From positions 883,159 through 947,158 of the forward strand of contig NZ_LNUV01000006.1 in the NCBI RefSeq assembly GCF_001512285.1: a stretch of 64,000 bases of DNA, read 5' to 3'. The notes below the pieces were generated by a model. It saw only the letters and a list, made by a program, of their open reading frames with translations. It searched no databases and was not told where the DNA came from. Shown piece after piece: positions 25,524 to 33,330 of this stretch (positions are counted from its first letter, which is position 1; every line of letters begins with the position of its first letter). The position numbers and the translations under genes are program-made. This DNA comes from Arthrobacter sp. EpRS71. Its GTDB lineage: Bacteria; Actinomycetota; Actinomycetes; Actinomycetales; Micrococcaceae.

Positions 25524-27116
25524 ATGACTATTACCTCCAACGAACAGCTCACCGTCACCCTCGGCTCCAGCGGGGTGACCCCGGAAGACGTCGTCGCCGT
25601 CGCACGCCACGACGCCAAGGTGACCATCTCCCAGGAAGCCCTGGACAACGTTGCCAAGGTCCGCGCCCACATTGACGATCTGGCTACCAGCGATGTCCCC
25701 GCCTACGGCATTTCCACTGGCTTCGGCGCGCTGGCCAACCGCCACATCCCCAACGACCTCCGCACGCAGCTGCAGAAGTCGCTGATCCGCAGCCACGCCG
25801 CAGGCATGGGCCCGGCTGTTGAACGCGAAGTGGTCCGCGGCATCATGTTCCTCCGCGCCAAGACCTTGGCCTCCGGCCGCACAGGTGTCCGCCCCGTGGT
25901 CCTGCAGACCATGGTGGACGTCCTCAACGCCGGCATCACCCCGCTGGTCCGCGAGTTCGGTTCGCTCGGCTGCTCCGGCGACCTCGCGCCGTTGTCCCAC
26001 TGCGCCCTGGTCCTCATGGGCGAAGGCGAAGCAACAGGTCCCGACGGCGAACTGTACGGAACCGCTGGCAAGCCGCCGGTTGCTGAGCTGCTCGCCCAGC
26101 ATGGGATCGAGCCGGTCACCCTCGCCGAGAAGGAGGGCCTGGCCCTCGTCAACGGCACCGAGGGCATGCTCGGCATGCTGCTCATGGCCATCGCTGACAT
26201 CCGCATGCTGCTTGCGACGGCGGACGTCACCGCGGCGCTCAGTGTTGAGGCCCTGCTGGGTACAGACCAGGTGTTCCTGCCGGAGCTTCACGCAGCACTG
26301 CGGCCCCACCCCGGCCAGGCAGCCAGCGCGGACAACATGCTCCGTGTGCTGTCCAACTCGCCCATCGTGGCGTCCCACCGGATCAACGACACCAAGGTGC
26401 AGGACGCCTATTCGCTGCGTTGCGCCCCGCAGGTTGCCGGTGCTGTCCGCGACACCGTGGACCATGCAGCGCTGGTCGCTTCCCGCGAACTCGCAGCAGC
26501 GATCGACAACCCGGTGGTCCTCCCGGATGGCCGCGTCACGTCCAACGGCAACTTCCACGGCGCCCCCGTGGCTTACGTCCTGGACTTCCTGGCCATCGCC
26601 GTCGCGGATCTCAGCTCCATTGCCGAGCGCCGCACGGACCGCATGCTGGACCCGGCCCGTTCACACGGTCTCCCGGCGTTCCTCGCTGCCGATCCCGGAG
26701 TCGATTCCGGCCTGATGATTGCCCAGTACACGCAGGCCGGTTTGGTGTCGGACAACAAGCGCCTGGCTGTTCCGGCATCGGTGGACTCCATCCCGAGCTC
26801 CGCCATGCAGGAAGACCACGTATCCATGGGCTGGCACGCTGCCCGGAAGCTGCGCAAGTCCGTGGAGAACCTCCGCCGGGTGCTCGCCGTCGAGCTCGTC
26901 ACCAGCGCCCGCGCAATCGACATGCGCACGCACATGTCCGACGGCGAACTCACCCCGGGTCCCGCTGGCACAGCCGTGCTTGAGGTGCTTCGCGAGGTAG
27001 TTCAGGGGCCGGGAACCGACAGGTTCCTGTCACCGGAACTGGAAGCGGCTGACCGTTTGGTTGGCTCCGGCGCGGTCCGTGCGGCCGCCGAATCCGCCGT
27101 CGGGATTTTGGCCTGA
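25524..27116 (+). CDS. hutH: Histidine ammonia-lyase
   Basis: A 530-residue aromatic amino acid lyase that removes ammonia from histidine to give urocanate. The catalytic Tyr lies in Ala-Tyr-Gly-Ile-Ser-Thr-Gly-Phe-Gly (Tyr61). The prosthetic group MIO forms from a tripeptide that here reads Cys150-Ser151-Gly152 within Gly-Ser-Leu-Gly-Cys-Ser-Gly-Asp-Leu-Ala-Pro-Leu; the common form is Ala-Ser-Gly. Its pairing with hutU makes histidine lyase much more likely than phenylalanine or tyrosine lyase. It is five bases downstream of hutU. The gene for imidazolonepropionase is not in the window, while a formimidoylglutamase gene lies 1.7 kb further on. Confidence 0.95.
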   Translation: MTITSNEQLTVTLGSSGVTPEDVVAVARHDAKVTISQEALDNVAKVRAHIDDLATSDVPAYGISTGFGALANRHIPNDLRTQLQKSLIRSHAAGMGPAVEREVVRGIMFLRAKTLASGRTGVRPVVLQTMVDVLNAGITPLVREFGSLGCSGDLAPLSHCALVLMGEGEATGPDGELYGTAGKPPVAELLAQHGIEPVTLAEKEGLALVNGTEGMLGMLLMAIADIRMLLATADVTAALSVEALLGTDQVFLPELHAALRPHPGQAASADNMLRVLSNSPIVASHRINDTKVQDAYSLRCAPQVAGAVRDTVDHAALVASRELAAAIDNPVVLPDGRVTSNGNFHGAPVAYVLDFLAIAVADLSSIAERRTDRMLDPARSHGLPAFLAADPGVDSGLMIAQYTQAGLVSDNKRLAVPASVDSIPSSAMQEDHVSMGWHAARKLRKSVENLRRVLAVELVTSARAIDMRTHMSDGELTPGPAGTAVLEVLREVVQGPGTDRFLSPELEAADRLVGSGAVRAAAESAVGILA

Positions 27117-27315
27117 CGTCGAATAAAGCGCTCATCTGATGGGCATATTTGTCACGTCCCGGTCTTTGTTCGCAACGCAATCACCGGGGCGTGGCAAATG
27201 TAGTAGAACTTATGGTGTACGTCACGTCCACGCCAACGATGTCGTGGGCTTGACGGTCAACCGTTCAGATAACTCAATACACAACAGAGAACATCCACAA
27301 AGGGGTAGAAGTTCA

Positions 27316-27564
27316 ATGAAGGCACGCGGAGCAGTCCTGTCCAGGCGAAGCGCTCACACGGCTACGGTTACCGACTGGAAGATGCTGAAAGTCGGGGAGC
27401 AGGTGGAAGTGGTGAAGTACGCCCACGTGATCGCCGCTGGTCGGGTCGAGGAAATTTCCAGCAGTGGAAACGTGGTGTGGCTTGAGCATTCGGGGCCCGG
27501 CGTCACCGAAGAGGGCAAAGAACTGTTCATGAAGTCCGACGGCGTGACTCTCCGCCGGGCGTAG
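27316..27564 (+). CDS. Small conserved protein of unknown function
   Basis: An 82-residue protein from ATG 27316 (AGGGG about ten bases upstream). It has a basic N-terminus (Arg-Arg-Ser-Ala-His) and then a compact beta-rich segment, Val-Gly-Glu-Gln-Val-Glu-Val-Val-Lys-Tyr-Ala-His-Val-Ile-Ala-Ala-Gly-Arg-Val-Glu, which resembles a small SH3- or KOW-like barrel. I do not recognise a named family. A strong rho-independent-type terminator follows at 27595-27656, supporting a real monocistronic gene. The longer frame starting at 27139 is not supported by a ribosome site. Confidence 0.7.
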   Translation: MKARGAVLSRRSAHTATVTDWKMLKVGEQVEVVKYAHVIAAGRVEEISSSGNVVWLEHSGPGVTEEGKELFMKSDGVTLRRA

Positions 27565-27594
27565 GCGGCGGTACCGCCGAGGTACGTGTTAACA

Positions 27595-27656
27595 GAAACC
27601 GGGGCTCGTTCCCTTCCGCGGGTAGTAGAAGCGGAAAGGAACGGGCCCCGGTTTTT
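27595..27656. terminator. Strong intrinsic terminator, possibly bidirectional
   Basis: A long stem pairs AACCGGGGC with GCCCCGGTT, continuing inward through CGTTCC/GGAACG and TTCCGC/GCGGAA with a few mismatches, and ends in TTTTT at 27651-27655. It lies after the 82-residue gene and downstream of the convergent minus-strand gene, so it may serve both. Confidence 0.85.
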
Positions 27657-27687
27657 GGCGTCGCTGCCTCAGAGTACGTTGGCTGTA

Positions 27688-27909
27688 TCAGGCGGCGAGG
27701 ACTTCGCGGGTCTGACCGAAGGGAACGGATTCGTCCAGAGCCACGGTGTAGGTGCCGGGCTCGTGCCGGGTCACCAGAATGCCGCAGTTAGCGTCTGCTG
27801 CTGCGTTTTCGATCAGGGCGTCCACGGCGCGGTCGAGTCCGTCGTGGATTTCGTCTGCCTTGGAAAAAGACAGGCGAATCTCGCGTTCTGCAATCATTGC
27901 AGGGGTCAT
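27688..27909 (-). CDS. Small conserved protein of unknown function
   Basis: A 73-residue protein from ATG 27909, preceded by a perfect AGGAGG five bases upstream. The sequence is acidic and helical at first (Ala-Asp-Glu-Ile-His-Asp-Gly-Leu-Asp-Arg-Ala-Val-Asp-Ala-Leu) and then beta-rich (Cys-Gly-Ile-Leu-Val-Thr-Arg-His-Glu-Pro-Gly-Thr-Tyr-Thr-Val-Ala-Leu), ending Arg-Glu-Val-Leu-Ala-Ala. It is a plausible small cytoplasmic protein, convergent with the 82-residue gene. No function can be assigned. The longer frame to 28008 lacks a ribosome site. Confidence 0.75.
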   Translation of the reverse strand: MTPAMIAEREIRLSFSKADEIHDGLDRAVDALIENAAADANCGILVTRHEPGTYTVALDESVPFGQTREVLAA

Positions 27910-28081
27910 TGGGGGCCTCCTATTACGTGTCGCATGCGAGGGCGACCCATCAATCATAGTCGGTAGGAACCGAAAATTTGTAAGATGACTGGCAGGCGAG
28001 TGATCCACGTCTCATCGAAAGCGCGGCACCATCCATAGGCTCAACGCCAGCGCACGAGGGGTGTGCCGTCGGGTCCCCGAG

Positions 28082-28152
28082 ACGTGGTGGCGGGATTCGA
28101 ACCCGCGTGCGCTGCTTTGCAGGCAGCTCCCTGGCCTCTCGGGCACACCACG
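28082..28152 (-). tRNA. tRNA-Cys (anticodon GCA)
   Basis: On the minus strand a full cloverleaf folds: acceptor CGTGGTG/CACCACG, D-stem CCC/GGG, anticodon stem GCTGC/GCAGC around loop CTGCAAA (anticodon GCA), T-stem GCGGG/CCCGC with TTCGAAT loop, and discriminator T, the Cys identity base. CCA is not encoded. The first pair is C-G, which is unusual for a tRNA, so a processing variant or non-standard copy is possible. Confidence 0.85.
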
Positions 28153-28272
28153 TGCCAACGACACTAGACGCCCCTTCGCGGCCCGATCAACGTTCATTTC
28201 CCCGGCTTGCGCAGGGCTACGAAGCGTTGCCGCAAGTTGCTGCCTGTGACCTCGGAGACGCCCTCATGCGAC

Positions 28273-28743
28273 TCAGTACGAAGCAGGGTGGTCCGCTCCT
28301 CGGCGAGAGCCTTCACGTCCCTGTGCCGCCAGCTGTGAAACTCCCGCAGCAAGAAGCAGCGTCAGGATGGCGGCAGCCATGTGCGTGTACAGCAGCAGGT
28401 GAACGTTGCCTCCACTGGCGGCAGCCCCAACGGGTATGTCCGTCAGCGCCTGGCCGCCGTGCGGGTGGTCCAAGAACCCTGTTCCCGGGAAGTAGCCTCC
28501 GAAAGCATCGAATCCCCAGTGCAGCATCTGCTGGGCCACCCCGGACACCAGCAGCAAGAGCAGTGGCCCGTGGATCCAACGGGACATGACTTGTGCAGCC
28601 AAAGCACCCATGGCGGCGAAGGCCACGAGGACAGGGACGGCCGGAGCGCTACCACCAGCCAGCATGTGCGCTGCCAGTCCCAGAGTCACAGCCACCGGCC
28701 CGGCTACCCAAGCCCACTTGTCCTGCACAGGAGTTGCGCTCAT
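28273..28743 (-). CDS. Conserved hypothetical membrane protein
   Basis: A 156-residue polytopic protein with about four helices: residues 12-30, 35-52, 58-75 and 112-135. Two histidine-containing spots are notable, a short loop with Asp-His-Pro-His-Gly-Gly-Gln and the later His-Leu-Leu-Leu-Tyr-Thr-His at the edge of the last helix, which could bind a metal or heme. I do not recognise the family. The gene lies 62 bases upstream of nothing on its own strand apart from the formimidoylglutamase stop, so it may be the distal gene of that operon. The tRNA-Cys is downstream. Confidence 0.65.
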   Translation of the reverse strand: MSATPVQDKWAWVAGPVAVTLGLAAHMLAGGSAPAVPVLVAFAAMGALAAQVMSRWIHGPLLLLLVSGVAQQMLHWGFDAFGGYFPGTGFLDHPHGGQALTDIPVGAAASGGNVHLLLYTHMAAAILTLLLAAGVSQLAAQGREGSRRGADHPASY

Positions 28744-28805
28744 TGCCGTCCTTCCCTCCCCACAGGCTAAGCGGAACAGGGCGGCTGGAAAAGGGGTCGC
28801 GAAAT

Positions 28806-29753
28806 CTAGGCGAGCAAGGTGTTGACCAAGCGGGCCGCAACCTTCGCGGTCCTGGAATCAACGTCGAACTCCGGGTTCAGCTCGGCGACGTCCACGTGGA
28901 GGAGTTTCCCGCTTGCAGCCACCTGGCGGCAGATCGCGCTGATCACCGGCAAAGGCACGCCATACGCGGCAGGCGCGCTCACGCCGGGAGCCACCGAGGC
29001 CGGCATCACGTCAAGGTCGATGGTCAGGTACAGCACATCCACTCCGGCCAGGAAATCAGCGACGAATACCTCTGCTGCCTCGGGCGAGCACAGTTCATCG
29101 AGCAGGTATTTCACGCCCAGCCGGTTGGCGGTGTCGAAGAGCGTTCGGGTGTTGTTCGGCTCAGAAATTCCGACGACGGCGTACTGCAGTTCGCGCCCGG
29201 CGGCAGCCTCCGCGTTGGCCATCTGCAGGAACGGCGTACCCGAGCTCGGCGTCGGCTCATCGCGCAGGTCAAAGTGGGCGTCCAGGTTCAGCACACCCAG
29301 CCGCTTGCCGCGCACCGCTTCTGAGCCGGCCACACCGAGGTAGCTGGCGAAGGCGGTCTCGTGGCCTCCACCCAGCACCACGGTGAGATTTCCGGCGTCG
29401 AGCAGTCCCGAAATGGCGCGTCCGGCGCGCTCTTGGCCCGCCTCGAGTGAGTCGTCCTCCACCACCACATCACCGGCGTCGAACACGTCACGGTCAAGGT
29501 GGAACGCCAACGGACCCAGCGCCGATCGGATGGCGGCCGGAGCCTTGGCCGCGCCTACACGGCCCTTGTTGCGGAGGACGCCGGCATCGCTGCAGAAACC
29601 CAGCACGACGGCGGGACGCGCGGCTGCTGAGGCGGCTGCGGACGTGTGCGGGGTGATGGCCTGCCACCAGCGGCGGTGCTCGGCGCCGTCCCCATCAAAG
29701 CGGCCGGTCCACGGGGTGGGAATGACGTCTACGGTGGGGGCACTGGTTTCCAT
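28806..29753 (-). CDS. hutG: Formimidoylglutamase (arginase/ureohydrolase family)
   Basis: A 315-residue manganese hydrolase that cleaves formimidoylglutamate to glutamate and formamide, the last step of histidine degradation in this route. Metal-binding motifs of the ureohydrolase family are visible in order: Gly-Gly-Gly-His-Glu (residues about 154-158), Asn-Leu-Asp-Ala-His-Phe-Asp and, near 240, Ser/Thr-Ile-Asp-Leu-Asp-Val-Met. The exact family member is chosen by the HutG-like sequence around these motifs and by hutUH 1.7 kb away, although it is on the opposite strand. Agmatinase or arginase is the alternative. The purine permease gene lies directly upstream on the same strand. Confidence 0.85.
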   Translation of the reverse strand: METSAPTVDVIPTPWTGRFDGDGAEHRRWWQAITPHTSAAASAAARPAVVLGFCSDAGVLRNKGRVGAAKAPAAIRSALGPLAFHLDRDVFDAGDVVVEDDSLEAGQERAGRAISGLLDAGNLTVVLGGGHETAFASYLGVAGSEAVRGKRLGVLNLDAHFDLRDEPTPSSGTPFLQMANAEAAAGRELQYAVVGISEPNNTRTLFDTANRLGVKYLLDELCSPEAAEVFVADFLAGVDVLYLTIDLDVMPASVAPGVSAPAAYGVPLPVISAICRQVAASGKLLHVDVAELNPEFDVDSRTAKVAARLVNTLLA

Positions 29754-29827
29754 GCTTCAAGCACACCCGAACATGCCGGCGAAAACCAGTGATCCAACGC
29801 CGGGAGTGTCTGAAACCCCGGACTTGC

Positions 29828-31270
29828 CTACTTGACGCCCAGCAGCTCTTCCACGGTTCCGATGCCGAAGAACAGCAGGAAGGCGGCAGCCACAGCCCAC
29901 ATGAGCGGGTGGACTTCGCGGGCGCGGCCCTGGAAAGTGCGGATGAGGACGAAGGAGATGAAGCCTGCGCCGAGGCCGTTGGCAATCGAGTAGGTGAACG
30001 GCATGAGGGCGATGGTCAGGAACGCAGGAATTCCAACGCCCCAGTCCTGCCAGTCGATCTTGCCCACCTGGGAGACCATCATGAAGCCCACAACCACCAG
30101 GGCGGGGGCGACGGCCTCGAAGGGAACCAGGTTGATCAGCGGCGTGAAGAACATGGCCACCAGGAAGAGCGCACCGGTGACAATCGAAGCCAGCCCGGTC
30201 CGTGCGCCTTCGCCAATGCCGGCGCCGGATTCAACAAAGATCTGGTTGGAGGAAACAGAAGCGCCGCCGCCCACAATCGCGCCGAGGGCGTCCACTTGGA
30301 GGACCCGGTCCACGTTGGGGATGTTCCCGTCCTTGTCCACGGTGCCGGCCTCGTTGGCCAGGCCCACCATGGTGCCCATGGCGTCGAAGAAAATGCTCAG
30401 GAGGATCACGAAAGCCAACAAAGCTGCACCGATGAAACCGAGGTGCTCAAAGGCGCCGAACGGATTGGCTTTGCCGATCAGGGACAGGTCCGGTGCGCCC
30501 CATTCGCTGAGCTTGGGCGCCACCAAGGACCAGCCGCGGGGATTGACGTTGGTGCCATCAAAGCTCGGGCCAATGTGGAGCGTGAACTCGAGGATCGCGG
30601 CCAGGGCCGTGGAAACTACGATGCCGATCAGGATGGCGCCACGAACCTTCCGGACCACCAAGGCGATGGTCAGGATCAGGCCCACTGCGAACACCAGGGT
30701 GGGCCAGCCCAGGAGCTTGCCGTCCACGCCCAAACCGAGTGGGACGGTGGTGCCGGCAGCGTCGGGGATGCGGCGCACGAATCCGGCGTTGACCAGGCCG
30801 ATCAGTGCAATGAAGAGGCCAATGCCCACAACGATCGCCGTCTTGAGGGCTTCCGGGACCGCCTTGAACACGGCAGTACGGAAACCGGTGAGCACCAGGA
30901 TGAGCATGGTGACACCGGACAGCACCACCAGGCCCATCATGTCAGGCCAGGTCAGGCCGGGGTGCGAGGCAACGGTGACAGCGACGAACGCGTTGACGCC
31001 CAGGCCCGTAGCCACCGCGAAGGGGTGCTTGGCCCAGGCGCCCATGAGGATGGTCAGGATGCCGGCCACGAACGCCGTGGTGGCTGCCACGGCGGTGAAG
31101 CCCAGCGATGCGCCACTTGAGTCGGGCCCGGAGAGGATCAGGGGGTTCAACACCACGATGTAGCTCATGGCGAAGAAGGTCGCGAAACCGCCACGGATTT
31201 CCCGCGAATAGGTGGATCCGCGTTCGGAGATCTTGAAGTAGCGGTCTACTGCAGAACCTTGTTTCAGCAT
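29828..31270 (-). CDS. NCS2-family purine permease (AzgA/PbuG-like)
   Basis: A 480-residue nucleobase:cation symporter from ATG 31270 (GGAG seven bases upstream). It has the AzgA-type opening Gly-Gly-Phe-Ala-Thr-Phe-Phe-Ala-Met-Ser-Tyr-Ile-Val-Val-Leu-Asn-Pro, the mid-protein Leu-Phe-Asp-Ala-Met-Gly-Thr-Met-Val-Gly-Leu variant (here Phe-Phe-Asp-Ala-Met-Gly-Thr) and a substrate motif near Glu-Ser-Gly-Ala-Gly-Ile-Gly-Glu-Gly-Ala-Arg-Thr-Gly. These match guanine/hypoxanthine/adenine permeases of the inner membrane. Twelve to fourteen helices are visible. It is divergent from a copC-like gene. Which purine it carries is not decidable. Confidence 0.88.
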   Translation of the reverse strand: MLKQGSAVDRYFKISERGSTYSREIRGGFATFFAMSYIVVLNPLILSGPDSSGASLGFTAVAATTAFVAGILTILMGAWAKHPFAVATGLGVNAFVAVTVASHPGLTWPDMMGLVVLSGVTMLILVLTGFRTAVFKAVPEALKTAIVVGIGLFIALIGLVNAGFVRRIPDAAGTTVPLGLGVDGKLLGWPTLVFAVGLILTIALVVRKVRGAILIGIVVSTALAAILEFTLHIGPSFDGTNVNPRGWSLVAPKLSEWGAPDLSLIGKANPFGAFEHLGFIGAALLAFVILLSIFFDAMGTMVGLANEAGTVDKDGNIPNVDRVLQVDALGAIVGGGASVSSNQIFVESGAGIGEGARTGLASIVTGALFLVAMFFTPLINLVPFEAVAPALVVVGFMMVSQVGKIDWQDWGVGIPAFLTIALMPFTYSIANGLGAGFISFVLIRTFQGRAREVHPLMWAVAAAFLLFFGIGTVEELLGVK

Positions 31271-31384
31271 GAAGGTCTCCGGGGATCGAGGGGAGTTTGC
31301 TCTCAAATCCTATGTTGTCCGGTGCGGGCCCTCCCAACGATTCGCCTAGTCTGTAAGGAAGCCAACACTAGGAGAAACCGCCCC

Positions 31385-32020
31385 ATGCGTACCATCCGTC
31401 CGCTTCTGGCCGCCGTCGTCGCCGCTTTTGCTTTTGCTTCCGCCCTGCTGTTTTCCGCGGCGCCGGCGTCCGCGCACGACGTCGCTGAATCAACCACGCC
31501 AGCCAACGGTGCAAGCGTGGCGGAAGTCCCGGCGTCGGTTTCCATTACGTTCAACAACCGCCCCCTCGCCATCGGTTCCGGTGTAACCGTGACGGCTGGC
31601 GGCGAGAACTGGGCGGACGGTCCGGTCGAGATTATCGACAACCAGGCTGTTCAGAAGCTTCGCGAGGGCGCCCCCGCAGGCGAGTTCACGGTGGTATGGC
31701 GTGTTGTCAGCTCCGATTCGCACCCCATTGAGGGCACCTTCACGTTCACGGCCGCCGCGGGAGGATCGACGACGGCGAGTGGTACGGCAGGTGCCTCACC
31801 GGCGGCGTCAGCGTCGTCGGCCGCGGTTCCCACCGCTGGCACCGCCGCGCCCGGCACGGCCGGTAATAATGAGCCGGCAGCCGACGCCTCCCAGCCCTTC
31901 CCGTGGAGCATTGTTGGGCTGGCTGTTGTCGCTGTGGGTCTCGTTATTTATCTCGCCGTTACCGCAAGGAAGAAATTGGCGGCTTCAAACGACGCTGACG
32001 CCAATACTCCCGCGGAATAA
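31385..32020 (+). CDS. CopC-domain copper-binding protein
   Basis: A 211-residue exported protein. The signal peptide ends Ala-Ser-Ala, leaving a mature N-terminus His-Asp-Val-Ala-Glu-Ser; in CopC proteins this first His binds Cu(II), together with the later Ser-Asp-Ser-His-Pro-Ile-Glu-Gly, also present. The beta-barrel CopC domain covers about residues 32-125, then a Ser/Thr/Ala-rich spacer and one C-terminal helix (about 177-197) that anchors the protein in the membrane. AGGAG lies ten bases before ATG 31385. No CopD-type gene is adjacent, so it may act alone as a surface copper chaperone. Confidence 0.85.
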   Translation: MRTIRPLLAAVVAAFAFASALLFSAAPASAHDVAESTTPANGASVAEVPASVSITFNNRPLAIGSGVTVTAGGENWADGPVEIIDNQAVQKLREGAPAGEFTVVWRVVSSDSHPIEGTFTFTAAAGGSTTASGTAGASPAASASSAAVPTAGTAAPGTAGNNEPAADASQPFPWSIVGLAVVAVGLVIYLAVTARKKLAASNDADANTPAE

Positions 32021-32164
32021 CGCGGTTTTCTACGTAGCTGCGAATATCTCGAATCGGTTACCGCGACACGCCGGACGCCCACTTCCCGTTACTTAAATGT
32101 GACTTCGGGGGAATCATCGCGTACGGTAGTACCTGTGCCTGTTCCACGTAGCGGGCACTTCCGG

Positions 32165-32353
32165 CCTGATTGCCTAGCTCTGCCGCAGTCCGGAATCCGT
32201 TCGCAGACAAACCTACGGCAGAGACGGGGAACCCAATTTAGGTCGCTTTCGAGCGTGCCTTGGGGTGAAGTCACGAAGCTTCCGCTGAACAGCGGGGGAT
32301 AGTGGCCGGGTGACTCCCATCCGAATCCGACAGCTAACCTCGCAGGCATCGGG
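32165..32353 (+). ncRNA. c-di-AMP riboswitch (ydaO/yuaA type)
   Basis: The region between the copC-like gene and the NlpC/P60-like gene carries the conserved landmarks of the ydaO/yuaA aptamer: TGCCTAGCTCTGCCG near the 5' side, TTGGGGTGAAG in the middle, and GGTGACTCCCATCCGA followed by CCGACAGCTAACC near the 3' side. The outer P1 helix can be drawn between CCTGATTGCCT (32165-32175) and AGGCATCGGG (32344-32353). GGGAGAGG, the likely ribosome site of the next gene, begins inside the 3' strand of P1. Binding of c-di-AMP normally turns expression off; here translational masking is plausible. Confidence 0.9.
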
Positions 32354-32365
32354 AGAGGCTCTTTC

Positions 32366-33157
32366 ATGTCTTCACGCATTCTTCGCGGCCGTCGTAAGGC
32401 GGACAGCGTACGTCCTAATCCGTTCATCTCCATTTCGAAGGCAGTGGCCAGCAACGCTTCCGGCGCTGGTCGTCAGGCAGCTGTTATCGCAGCAGCCTCG
32501 GGCCTCGTTTTGACCGGCTCCATTGCTGCTCACGCAGCTGAGACCCCGGTTCAGCGCGATTCCAGCCCCGCTACGGTCGCTGAGACCGTATCCGAGGCAC
32601 CCACCAAGGTTGTTACCGCCCTGTCGACGGCTACCGTCAACTTCGAGCGTCCCGCCGTTGCTTCCGTAGCAGCCCCGGTCATCGAAAAGCCGGCTCCTGT
32701 TGTTCAGGCTCCCGTGGCCAAGAAGGCCGCCGTTGCCACTGCCGCTGCAAAAGCTCCCGTCGCCGCTCAGGCTGCGGCTGCTCCTGTGGCTGCCGCACCG
32801 GCCGCCGCTGCTCCCGTAGCTGCTGCCCCCGCCGCTGGCGGAGTCAACGCAGCCATGGTTGCTTCGGCTTACGCACAGATCGGCATCTTCCAGGACTGCA
32901 CCGCCATGGTTGAGAAGGCCCTTGGCTCCGCAGGCATCCCGGTAGGCGACCTCGGTCCCATGCAATTCATGAACTACGGCAAGGTCGTTAGCGCGCCCCA
33001 GCCCGGTGACATGATTGTTCAGTCCGGCCACGTTGCCATCTACATCGGCAACGGACAGGCCATCAGTGGCGGCATCAACGGCAACCAGACGGGCATCCAC
33101 CCCATCAGCTGGTTGACCGCAACGGGTCCCCTGACCTACGTACGCGCTGGCGCATAA
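32366..33157 (+). CDS. Secreted NlpC/P60-like cell-wall hydrolase under c-di-AMP control
   Basis: A 263-residue exported protein. The signal peptide ends around Ala-His-Ala (57). A low-complexity Ala/Pro/Val linker (about 95-158) leads to a C-terminal cysteine-peptidase domain with the catalytic Cys178 (Phe-Gln-Asp-Cys-Thr-Ala-Met), His222 (Ser-Gly-His-Val-Ala-Ile-Tyr-Ile-Gly) and a later polar residue. The domain is of the NlpC/P60 or CHAP type and is expected to cut peptidoglycan peptides, perhaps as a resuscitation- or separation-related enzyme. The riboswitch directly upstream ties its synthesis to c-di-AMP and thus to osmotic or wall state. A perfect hairpin terminator follows. Confidence 0.85.
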   Translation: MSSRILRGRRKADSVRPNPFISISKAVASNASGAGRQAAVIAAASGLVLTGSIAAHAAETPVQRDSSPATVAETVSEAPTKVVTALSTATVNFERPAVASVAAPVIEKPAPVVQAPVAKKAAVATAAAKAPVAAQAAAAPVAAAPAAAAPVAAAPAAGGVNAAMVASAYAQIGIFQDCTAMVEKALGSAGIPVGDLGPMQFMNYGKVVSAPQPGDMIVQSGHVAIYIGNGQAISGGINGNQTGIHPISWLTATGPLTYVRAGA

Positions 33158-33174
33158 AGCCTCACGCTTAGTTC

Positions 33175-33208
33175 AAAGGCCGGTACCTCTTCGGAGGTAC
33201 CGGCCTTT
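33175..33208 (+). terminator. Hairpin terminator after the NlpC/P60-like gene
   Basis: AAAGGCCGGTACCTC pairs perfectly with GAGGTACCGGCCTTT around a TTCG tetraloop. There is only a short T run at its end, but the 15-bp stem and UUCG loop are typical of actinobacterial terminators. Confidence 0.88.
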
Positions 33209-33330
33209 GGCGTTAAGTTCTGTTCGGAAAAGTTCACCGCGTTAAGTCCGACGCCGGATGGCGCGCCTAAGCGGCGGGGATGGCTGGCTCGGCTGCTGCG
33301 GGCCTGGCCGGCTCGGCTAGTGGGGTGCTG

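Noticed and set aside
29789..31120. A 443-codon open frame antisense to the purine permease
   Set aside because: Same reasoning: antisense to a clear membrane protein and with unnatural composition.
32099..32302. Small plus-strand frame inside the riboswitch
   Set aside because: The conserved aptamer landmarks explain the sequence; the frame has no ribosome site.
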